A DNA stretch of 64,000 nt from CAYZWU01 sp964482235 (GTDB lineage Bacteria; Planctomycetota; B15-G4; CAYZWU01): the NCBI GenBank assembly GCA_964482235.1, contig CAYZWU010000007.1, forward strand, positions 1 through 64,000, given 5' to 3'. The position numbers were made by a program, and so were the translations under genes. A model generated the notes under the pieces. It was not told the origin of the DNA, ran no database searches, and saw only the letters and a program-made list of their open reading frames with translations. Shown here one piece after another: positions 26,387 to 33,832 of this stretch (position 1 is the stretch's first letter; each line of letters opens with the position of its first letter).

Positions 26387-26509
26387 ATGGATACATTCAT
26401 TTATCTGAGCTGGGGCTCTCCCATAGGGCTCGGCGTCTTCCTTGCCGGGTTTGGCGTATTCCTGTGGGGACTCACGAAGACAGGCTGGATCAGCGACAGC
26501 GAGGACTAG
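26387..26509 (+). CDS. Small single-pass membrane protein (40 aa)
   Basis: From the ATG at 26387 the frame encodes 40 residues: a short polar N-terminus (MDTFIYLSWGSP), one hydrophobic helix (IGLGVFLAGFGVFLWGL), and a short acidic tail (TKTGWISDSED). A GGAAGG motif lies 9-14 bases upstream. The frame is open back to a GTG at 26312, but that extension is charged and unlikely. Helix length and polar flanks argue for a real membrane microprotein. No family is recognised. It lies 76 bases before the sulfatase gene on the same strand. Confidence 0.5.
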   Translation: MDTFIYLSWGSPIGLGVFLAGFGVFLWGLTKTGWISDSED

Positions 26510-26585
26510 CAGAGCAAGGCTTCTGCTTCACAAGCGCCGGTGCAGCCCGTTGCGCAACGCCAGGGCGTTCGTTCGACGAGGGATC

Positions 26586-27947
26586 ATGAAACCGCATATC
26601 TGCACACGACGAGGCTTCCTCAAGACGGCGGTCGCCGGCACGATCGTCGCCGGCCTGCAGCCCGGTGCCTTTCCGGGCCGGATTCCCGCCGGCAGGAAAC
26701 CGAACGTGGTCATCCTGTTCATAGACGATCTGGGATACGGCGACCTGGGATGCTTCGGGAACGAGCGCATCCCGACGCCGCACATCGACTCCCTGGCTGA
26801 AAGCGGCGCCAGGTGCACCATGTCGTACATCACCAATCCGCCCTGCTCGCCAAGCCGCTGCAGCCTCATGACCGGCATGTACGCGCAGCGGTTCGGCAAG
26901 TCGGGCATGGCGCGCGGCCTGCCCATTCCCGACGACCACCCGACCATGGCCGAGTTCATGCGTGACGCCGGCTACGTTACCGGGCAGATCGGGAAGTGGG
27001 ATATCGGCTCGGCCGGGCAGGGCCCGCATCGGCGCGGCTTCATGGAGGTGGCGAAAGAGGCGCCGGGCAAGAATTACAACCGCGAGAGGGAGGACGGCAC
27101 CCCCGTCTACCTGACGGATCTCGTGGGCGACTACATGGCGGAGTTCGTCGAGCGAAACAAGGAGAGGCCGTTCTTCCTCTACTTTTCGCCCTTCTCTGTT
27201 CATTCGCCGGTCAAGGAGACGCCACGGCACTACCGGGATCGAGTCGAGGCAGGCGACGGCACGCCCTACGAAGGGGCCGTCGCGGCTGTCGACGATGCAA
27301 TCGGCAAGCTCCTCGCCGCGCTGAAGAAGCACGATCTCGAGAACGACACCCTCATCTTTCTGACCGGCGACAACGGAGCCAACGTGAAGGCCGGCGGTTC
27401 CTCGGCCCCTTACCGCGGCGGCAAGGGACCCGGCACGCAGCTGGAAGGCTGGGTTCACACACCCACGATCGTCTCGTGGCCGGGAACCGTTCCCGCCGGC
27501 ATCACCTACGCCGGCATCATGTGCACGATGGATTTCTACGCCACGGCCGCCGCCGCTGCCGGAGAGCCGCTGCCCGAGCGGTGCGAGGGGAAGGACCTGC
27601 TTCCTTACCTGACGGGCCGGAGGAAGGGTGATGTCCACGAGTACCTCTTCTGGCACAACGCCGATCCCACCGACGCGAAGCGCCGCAACCTCTACGCCGT
27701 GCGCTGGAAGAAGTGGCGCCTGGTCAAGTACCCCGAGGGCTGGCGGCTCTTCGACCTGAAGAGCGATCCGCAGGAGACGACGGACCTGGCAACGAAGCAT
27801 CCCCGGGTGGTTGCCGGCATGCGCAAGCGATACGAGTCCTTCGTCGAAACGCTTCCCCCGTTGAAGCCCAGCGAAGACTACAAGGGCGGCGGCAAGGTCC
27901 CGAAAGGATGGGGCTGGGTGATCGGTGACGGGAAATCCTCGAACTGA
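26586..27947 (+). CDS. Tat-exported sulfatase (formylglycine type)
   Basis: A 453-residue arylsulfatase-family enzyme. The ATG at 26586 gives a twin-arginine signal (TRRGFLKTAVAGTIVAGL) and GAGG lies 4 bases upstream. The frame is open farther upstream without family character. Metal-binding aspartates are in ILFIDDLGYGDLG (D48, D49). The FGly signature CSPSR is at 87-91, where C87 would be converted by an anaerobic or FGE-type maturase. Downstream landmarks are GYVTGQIGKWD, LTGDNG and a C-terminal LFDLKSDPQETTDLA. It should remove sulfate esters from glycans or small molecules in the periplasm. No maturase gene is in the window. Confidence 0.93.
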   Translation: MKPHICTRRGFLKTAVAGTIVAGLQPGAFPGRIPAGRKPNVVILFIDDLGYGDLGCFGNERIPTPHIDSLAESGARCTMSYITNPPCSPSRCSLMTGMYAQRFGKSGMARGLPIPDDHPTMAEFMRDAGYVTGQIGKWDIGSAGQGPHRRGFMEVAKEAPGKNYNREREDGTPVYLTDLVGDYMAEFVERNKERPFFLYFSPFSVHSPVKETPRHYRDRVEAGDGTPYEGAVAAVDDAIGKLLAALKKHDLENDTLIFLTGDNGANVKAGGSSAPYRGGKGPGTQLEGWVHTPTIVSWPGTVPAGITYAGIMCTMDFYATAAAAAGEPLPERCEGKDLLPYLTGRRKGDVHEYLFWHNADPTDAKRRNLYAVRWKKWRLVKYPEGWRLFDLKSDPQETTDLATKHPRVVAGMRKRYESFVETLPPLKPSEDYKGGGKVPKGWGWVIGDGKSSN

Positions 27948-28252
27948 AATTTTCCAGCTTGCTGCGAGTGCCTGTCGAGAAAGAGTGCCTCTCGCCCGCC
28001 GAGGAAGGAGCCATGATGCCTGGGCTTCTTTGTATTCAGATATTGTGGATGGCTGCAACGGACAAAATACTCAGTCGCTGAGCAAAATGTCATCGACTCA
28101 TAGTTTCTCTCGGCGGACAGTGGCTCTCCGTAGCAGCTCTCTAAGCTGGTGCAGGCCAGCCTCCCAGGGAACTCGCCCAGCACATGGGGCACGGAGAAGG
28201 AAGCGAGAACGGCGAGGACGGGAACGCGGACGCAGTTGAAACGGTCCGTTGC
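27948..28252. other. Intergenic stretch without recognised features
   Basis: About 305 bases between the sulfatase stop and the promoter of the next gene. No coding frame with family character, tRNA or strong hairpin was seen. Base composition is less GC-rich than the flanking genes over roughly 28020-28110. Confidence 0.5.
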
Positions 28253-28281
28253 TTGACGGTGGTGTTGGATTGGCCTATTGT
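28253..28281 (+). promoter_or_regulatory. Candidate sigma70 promoter of the membrane-TPR gene
   Basis: TTGACG (28253-28258), a 17-base spacer and TATTGT (28276-28281) form a good -35/-10 pair. A transcript starting near 28288 gives a leader of about 50 bases before the ATG at 28338 and rules out the TTG start at 28278. Confidence 0.6.
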
Positions 28282-28337
28282 TTGTCCATGCCTCGAACCA
28301 CGTTTTCAACGGCCTGTCGGAGAAAGCCGCGCGCACC

Positions 28338-30062
28338 ATGAAAAGCAGCAGCAGGATCTCCTCGAGCGATCTCGCCGTGGCCCTCGTCCTGGCGGCCGCA
28401 GCCTGGTTTGCCTACTCGCCGGTCACGGAGTGCCGCTTCATCAGCTACGATGATCCTCTCTACGTGACGAACAACGGCGAGGTGCAGAAAGGGCTCACCG
28501 CCGACGGGATCGCCTGGGCGTTCACCACGGGCCATGCCAACAACTGGAACCCGGTGACCTGGATCTCCCACATGCTCGACGTGGAGATGCACGACATCGA
28601 TCCCGGCGGGCATCACGCCACGAGCCTCCTGCTCCACGTCATGAACACCCTGCTCCTTTTCCTTCTCCTGAAGATGATCACGGGCACGACCTGGCAAAGC
28701 GGTTTCGTGGCGGCCCTCTTCGCCCTCCACCCGCTCCACGTCGAGGCGGTCGCCTGGGTGTCGGACCGGAAGGGCGTGCTGAGCACGTTGTTCTGGATGC
28801 TGACCTGCCTGGCCTACGTCCGGTACGTCCGTTCGCGCTCGATGGCCTGGTACGCCGCCGCCGTCGCCTTTTTCGCCGTAGGCCTCATGGCGAAGCCCAC
28901 TGTGATCACGCTTCCCTTCGCCCTGCTTCTTCTCGATGCCTGGCCGCTTGGGCGCTTCGAGGGTGAGCTCCGATCCCTCGGGGCCTGCATCCGCGCCAAC
29001 AAGGGCCTCCTGATCGAGAAGGTGCCGTTCCTTGCCATCGCGGCAGTTTCCGCCGTGATCACCTACCTCGTGCAGGAGCAGACAGGAGCGGTGAGGACCT
29101 ACGAGGAGATCTCCCTGCTGTCGCGCCTGGCCAACGCCGCCCTTTCCTATCCGGCCTACATCGTGCAGACCTTCTGGCCGGCCGATCTCGCCTTCTTCTA
29201 TCCCCACCCCGGGGATGCCGTCGTTCTCTGGCAGGCGGCCGCGGCCCTCTGCGGCCTCGCGGGGATCTCCTTCGCCGCCTGGTACTACCGCCGATCGTTC
29301 CCTGCCGGAGTCGTGGGCTGGTTCTGGTTCGTGGGAACCCTTGTTCCCATGATCGGCGTGATCCAGTTCGGCAGGCAGGCGCGGGCCGACCGCTTCACCT
29401 ACATCCCGCTGATCGGATTCTTCATCATCGTCGTCTGGGGGCTCGTTGCTCTGCTGGACAGGAGAAAGTCGATCCACCGCCGGATCGTCGCCGCGGCCGG
29501 GTGCTGCGTGCTTGTCGTTCTCGGCATCATGACCCATGCCCAGGTCATGACCTGGACGGATGACGAGAGCCTCTACAGCCACGCCATCGAGAACACGGAG
29601 GAAAACTTCATCGCCCACTCGATGCTGGCCAACGTCCTCATGTCGCGCGAGGAGTTCGCCGATGCCGCCGTGCACTATTCCGAGGCGCTCCGGATCTTCC
29701 CCGGCAAGCCTGAGGTGCACGTCAACCGCGGCCGTGCGCGGCTCATGATCGGCATGACGGGCGAAGCGATCGACGACTTCAGGCAGGCTCTCGAGAAGAT
29801 GCCCGATGACGCGCCGACCTACACCTTTCTCGCCCTGGCCCTGCTGAAGGAGAACAGGAAGGCCGAGGCGGAGAAGCACCTGCGCCGGGCGGTGGCCATC
29901 GATCCCGATGCCTACCTCGCTCGCTTCAACCTCGGGGTGCTGATGATCAACACGCAGCGCCTGAAGGAGGCGGAAGAGCACCTCTCCCGCGCCGTCCGCA
30001 TCGATCCCTCGAAGGAAGCCGCCCGCAGGGCTCTCGAGCACGTTCGCTCGCAGCTGAGATGA
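28338..30062 (+). CDS. Polytopic membrane protein with TPR tail (TMTC / GT-C glycosyltransferase-like)
   Basis: 574 residues from the ATG at 28338. About ten hydrophobic helices fill residues 10-420. Early in the first extracytoplasmic loop is FISYDDPLYVTNN, an acidic pair like the DD/DE motif of PMT and TMTC O-mannosyltransferases. LHPLHVEAVAWVSDRKGVLS is a conserved block of bacterial TMTC-like proteins. The C-terminus (about 425-574) has three or more TPRs (FADAAVHYSEALRIFPGKP, KAEAEKHLRRAVAIDPDA, LKEAEEHLSRAVRIDPSK). It probably transfers a lipid-linked sugar to exported proteins, but this is not proven for bacterial members. It converges with the C11 peptidase gene. Confidence 0.85.
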   Translation: MKSSSRISSSDLAVALVLAAAAWFAYSPVTECRFISYDDPLYVTNNGEVQKGLTADGIAWAFTTGHANNWNPVTWISHMLDVEMHDIDPGGHHATSLLLHVMNTLLLFLLLKMITGTTWQSGFVAALFALHPLHVEAVAWVSDRKGVLSTLFWMLTCLAYVRYVRSRSMAWYAAAVAFFAVGLMAKPTVITLPFALLLLDAWPLGRFEGELRSLGACIRANKGLLIEKVPFLAIAAVSAVITYLVQEQTGAVRTYEEISLLSRLANAALSYPAYIVQTFWPADLAFFYPHPGDAVVLWQAAAALCGLAGISFAAWYYRRSFPAGVVGWFWFVGTLVPMIGVIQFGRQARADRFTYIPLIGFFIIVVWGLVALLDRRKSIHRRIVAAAGCCVLVVLGIMTHAQVMTWTDDESLYSHAIENTEENFIAHSMLANVLMSREEFADAAVHYSEALRIFPGKPEVHVNRGRARLMIGMTGEAIDDFRQALEKMPDDAPTYTFLALALLKENRKAEAEKHLRRAVAIDPDAYLARFNLGVLMINTQRLKEAEEHLSRAVRIDPSKEAARRALEHVRSQLR

Positions 30063-30083
30063 ACCCGATCCTTGATCAGTCCA

Positions 30084-31631
30084 TCACTCGATTGTCACGA
30101 GCACGTGATTCGTGAGGACCGAGCCGGGATCTCCCTCAAGGCCGATCAGGGCCTGGAAAACGTGCACGTCTCCCGGCCGGCACCAGGACGGGATAACAAC
30201 CGGCTCGATGACGATGTTCTCGCCGGGTATCAGCCTGGGGCCGTACCGGACGATCGGCCAGGTCGGAAAAAAGTCGCCGTACATGGTCTGTTGGGGAGGA
30301 TCCTGGACTCCGCCTCCGCGAGCCAGCATTGCGGGCTCCCCGGCAGCACCGACGATGCGAACCTCGGCCGAACCGCCCGCCCGGATGTCCCCGCAGATGC
30401 AGAGCCGCGGCTCCTCGTGGAACCAGCAGAGAAAGTCGTCCCAGAACCCGTCCGCGCTGAAGGGAAGCCAGTCGTTGATGTAATCCTCGCGGATGACGCC
30501 GTTCGTCTTGGGGAAATAGATGGCGATCCCGTTGTCGTTGGACGTCGGTCCATGGGTGGCGATCACGGCGTTTCGACGGCTGTTCACCTTGACGGCCGCA
30601 TCGTGGATGTCTCCTGACGGGATCTGCTGGATCAGGAGCTCCGCCAGGTGGAAGAGATCCACGCTGTTCATCCCGCCGTTGTAGAGGCGTACGTTGTCGC
30701 GCACCGTCGTGATGTCGGCATGATTCGTGTGCATGGCGAGGGCCAGGCCGCTCACGTCATCGACGAGCGGCGGGGTCTGCGACAGGTCCATGGCCGACAG
30801 GGTGAAAGTGGGATTGACGGCCGCGTAGTCCTTCACGATGGTCGAGCCGAGCGTTGCCGCGTCCATCTTGGGATTGGCCGTGAGGTCGCCCAGGATCCGG
30901 TCGTAGGGCCACATGTTCGATTCGATCATCGCCGAGCCGACCATGACATCGGAGAAATCCTGCACCAGAAAGGCCACCTCCAGCATGGCCATGTTGCACT
31001 CGTCGAAACCGATCAGGTCGATCGCGAAGCCTGCCGAAAAGGCGTTGGCCACGGCCTCCTGCAGTTCAGGGGTGTAGAGCTTGTCGTCAGACGTCCAGTC
31101 CTGGCCGGCGGCCACCCAGGCGTTGCCGTGGTCCCAGAGGATCAGCGCATACCGGTTGGCCGGATAGTTCGTGCAGCCCCAGCGGATGAAGTCTTCCAGG
31201 CTGCCGTCATCGGGGGCGGCCATGGCGCCCACGGCCATGTCGCTTTCGCCGAGGAGCTGAACCTCGTTGCCGGGATCCGGCGTCATACCCTGGGTGATGT
31301 GGAAGCGCCGCGTGTCCTTCCAGTCGCCGTGATCCTTCGAATGCCCGCCGATGCGGTCGAGCTGCGCCACGATGTTGACCTCGCTGGTGGAGCCGGCCTG
31401 GGCGAGCAGGATGAAGCTCGTGAGAGCGCTTCCCTCGAGGTTGTTGTCGCCGTTCATGAAGAGCATGAAGGTCCATTCGGCCTGGGGAGCCGGCAGGCGC
31501 TGGCTCCTGCAATCCGCCTGCTCGTCCCGGCTGGATCCCGGTCGAGCGAGGCCGTCGGAGCCCGCCTCTTCGCCCGCATCTGCGGCAAGGGCGAGTCCGA
31601 GAAGGAAGAGAGAAGCAAGCAGGATTCGCAT
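30084..31631 (-). CDS. Clostripain-like (C11) cysteine peptidase with shared C-terminal domain
   Basis: 515 residues from the ATG at 31631, which follows GGAG at 6 bases. A signal peptide (LLASLFLLGLALAADA) is followed by a C11 peptidase domain (about 52-400): MLFMNGDNNLEG, catalytic His168 in ALILWDHGNAW and catalytic Cys212 in LIGFDECNMAM. C11 enzymes cleave after Arg or Lys and self-activate. The last 103 residues (413-515, from CGDIRAGGSAEV to LTNHVLV) form a separate domain. The beta-helix proteins at 40267-41775 and 46845-48122 carry the same domain, so it is a portable C-terminal unit. Confidence 0.88.
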   Translation of the reverse strand: MRILLASLFLLGLALAADAGEEAGSDGLARPGSSRDEQADCRSQRLPAPQAEWTFMLFMNGDNNLEGSALTSFILLAQAGSTSEVNIVAQLDRIGGHSKDHGDWKDTRRFHITQGMTPDPGNEVQLLGESDMAVGAMAAPDDGSLEDFIRWGCTNYPANRYALILWDHGNAWVAAGQDWTSDDKLYTPELQEAVANAFSAGFAIDLIGFDECNMAMLEVAFLVQDFSDVMVGSAMIESNMWPYDRILGDLTANPKMDAATLGSTIVKDYAAVNPTFTLSAMDLSQTPPLVDDVSGLALAMHTNHADITTVRDNVRLYNGGMNSVDLFHLAELLIQQIPSGDIHDAAVKVNSRRNAVIATHGPTSNDNGIAIYFPKTNGVIREDYINDWLPFSADGFWDDFLCWFHEEPRLCICGDIRAGGSAEVRIVGAAGEPAMLARGGGVQDPPQQTMYGDFFPTWPIVRYGPRLIPGENIVIEPVVIPSWCRPGDVHVFQALIGLEGDPGSVLTNHVLVTIE

Positions 31632-31769
31632 GATCTTCTCCTTGAATGGGTGAAAGCAGATCTGCTGCATTGTTCCGATTCACGAATTCGAGATTGTATC
31701 ACAATAAAAGCATATCTGAAGTGAATGAATTCCCGGCAAGGCTGCTGCGGCGGAGCAGGGAAGGAACGC

Positions 31770-33818
31770 CTACCTGCCGCCGGGCAGCGAGCACCTCGCT
31801 GTATCATCCTCGAGGCCGATCTTCTCGAGCGGGATGGGCTCGAAGCCGATCTTCCAGGCCGGCGAATCGCCCCTGAGCCGGAAGTCCAGAACAGCCTCGT
31901 CGAAAAAAAGCGGATCCTGATCAACGAGGTTGTCCTCGAACCGGACGAGAGGCCTGGCCGCCTTTTCGATGTCGAGCCACCTGCCGCGGACGCTGATGTT
32001 CCGCTCGACCACGTTTCCCATGGGTGCGCCGGGCCGGTCGTTCAGGAGGTTCAAGAGACGGGGATACCTTTTTTTCCAGAGAGGCGTCTCGAAGGGACTG
32101 GCCAGGAGCCTCTCCTTCATCACGCCGTCGATGTGATACTTCATCCATCCGAGTCCGCGTGCGTCGACGTGGACCGAGGGCAGACATTCGACGAAGATGT
32201 TGTTGACGACCCTGTTGTCGCGCCCGCCGCCGATGAACGCGGCGCGACCGGCCCGGTAGAAGAGGTTGCCCGATATCTCGATACCGCTCGCCGCATCGTC
32301 GAGGTAGACGGCCATGGCGCCGTGCAGGCCGGGCCCGGAGATGTGGTGAAAGTAGTTGTGTCGGATGACCGTCCCGCGCATCGTCCAGTCGCGGCCCATG
32401 TAGAAGGCGCCCACGTCACCCGTCTCGAAGCAGACATGGTGGATCTCGTTGAGCTCGATGATGTGCTCGTTCCCGCTGAGCTGGATCGCGTTGTGCGGGC
32501 CGTCGTGGATCAGGTTGTGGGCGATCCGGTTGCCCACGCCGCTGATCGCCACGGCAGGCCGGTATGTCCGGTAGATCCGGCCGAAGTGGTGGATGTGGTT
32601 GTTCTCGGCAAAGTTCCCGGCCGGCGTCAAGGTCTCCCGGTCTCCTCCGCTCAGGCGGATGCCGCCTTCCGCTGTCCGGTAGATGTCGCAGCCGATCACG
32701 CCGTTCTCCCTGCCGCCGGCGATGTCGACGGCGTAGCTGCCCGTGTTGCGGATCACGCATCCGGCGATGCGGTTCGCCCGGCCTCCGTGGACGGCAACGG
32801 CGGTGGAGCGGGTCGCCTCCAGGATGAGCCCGCGTATCGTGACGAATGACGTCTTCCTCATCGCGACCAGCATGGGAAGAACCGACAGGACGGCGCGTCC
32901 CTTCCCGCGGCCGGCGGGCGGCCTGAAGTAGAGGATCCTCTTGTCCCTGTCGCAGTACCACTCTCCCGGAGAATCGAGCTCCGAGAGAAGGTTCAGGGCA
33001 TAGTATCGCTGTCCTTTCCTGTACCCGTAGTTGTGATAGGGAGTCTCGAGGGCCAGGATGCGCTTTTCCGCGTCGATCGACTTCACCTGCTGATAGGCAT
33101 CGGACCAGTCCCAGAACCAGTAGCCGTGCAGCCAGATCTCCTTCTCGCCGATCCACCGCTCCGCCCTTGCGCCGTCGAAGAAGAACCTGCCGATCTTGCT
33201 GCCCGCGATTCCATGGACCTTGTGGCCGTCCTTTTCCACCACATCGATGATGCGCACGAAGCCGCTTTCCGGCCACCGGGCGAGCGTCATCGCCTCGTCG
33301 TCGAAGAAGAGCTCCAGGCGCTTGTTGCGGGCCGTCGCTTCGCCAAGGTCCGTGATCCCGAGGCGGCCGAGGTCGGCCCGGAGCATTCCCTCGCGGCCGG
33401 GACCGGTGGCCGGCTCGAAGTTCGTCACCTCCCGTCCGCCCGTCAGGCGGACCTCCTCGCCCGGACAGGCGGAGTAGACGATGGGCGACTCCAAGGTCCC
33501 CGAGTCGGCGAGAGAGAGCTCGAATACCCGGGACCGCTCGTAGGTGCCGCCCCGAAGCATCACAGCCACGCCTCCCATCGGCAGGCCGCCGTCTTGTTTC
33601 AGGCCGCGAATTTCATCGCGTGCCCGTTCCAGCGTGGCAAAGGGGCCGTCGTAGTTCCCGGGTGCGGGGGTTCTGCCGGACCAGCTGTCATTGCCGGCCG
33701 GCGAGACGTAGAGCTCGAGGACCTGGCTTTCCGCCTCCGGGCAGAGCCCGGGAAGAAAGGCCATGAGAAGAAGGATCGAGCGCAGCGGGAAACGTCGTAT
33801 GTCTGCATGGGGGATCAT
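31770..33818 (-). CDS. Secreted right-handed beta-helix protein, GH141/polysaccharide-lyase-like
   Basis: 682 residues from the ATG at 33818, which gives a signal peptide (FPLRSILLLMAFLPGLC) and lies 14 bases beyond the upstream GH127 gene's stop. After ELYVSPAGNDSWSG, the typical opening of these enzymes, comes a beta-sandwich region and then a parallel beta-helix (about 320-600). Its repeats include NRIAGCVIRNTGSYAVDIAG, NHIHHFGRIYRTYRP and HNYFHHISGPGLHGAMAVY. This arrangement is seen in GH141 fucosidase/xylanase relatives and uncharacterised polysaccharide-active proteins. It is probably cotranscribed with GH127 for degradation of a plant or algal polysaccharide. Catalytic residues were not assigned. 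Confidence 0.82.
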   Translation of the reverse strand: MIPHADIRRFPLRSILLLMAFLPGLCPEAESQVLELYVSPAGNDSWSGRTPAPGNYDGPFATLERARDEIRGLKQDGGLPMGGVAVMLRGGTYERSRVFELSLADSGTLESPIVYSACPGEEVRLTGGREVTNFEPATGPGREGMLRADLGRLGITDLGEATARNKRLELFFDDEAMTLARWPESGFVRIIDVVEKDGHKVHGIAGSKIGRFFFDGARAERWIGEKEIWLHGYWFWDWSDAYQQVKSIDAEKRILALETPYHNYGYRKGQRYYALNLLSELDSPGEWYCDRDKRILYFRPPAGRGKGRAVLSVLPMLVAMRKTSFVTIRGLILEATRSTAVAVHGGRANRIAGCVIRNTGSYAVDIAGGRENGVIGCDIYRTAEGGIRLSGGDRETLTPAGNFAENNHIHHFGRIYRTYRPAVAISGVGNRIAHNLIHDGPHNAIQLSGNEHIIELNEIHHVCFETGDVGAFYMGRDWTMRGTVIRHNYFHHISGPGLHGAMAVYLDDAASGIEISGNLFYRAGRAAFIGGGRDNRVVNNIFVECLPSVHVDARGLGWMKYHIDGVMKERLLASPFETPLWKKRYPRLLNLLNDRPGAPMGNVVERNISVRGRWLDIEKAARPLVRFEDNLVDQDPLFFDEAVLDFRLRGDSPAWKIGFEPIPLEKIGLEDDTARCSLPGGR

Positions 33819-33832
33819 CGGTTCAGTGTATC

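Noticed and set aside
28278..28337. TTG start giving a longer membrane-TPR protein
   Set aside because: The TTG overlaps the -10 element of a good promoter, so the transcript would not include it. The ATG at 28338 fits.
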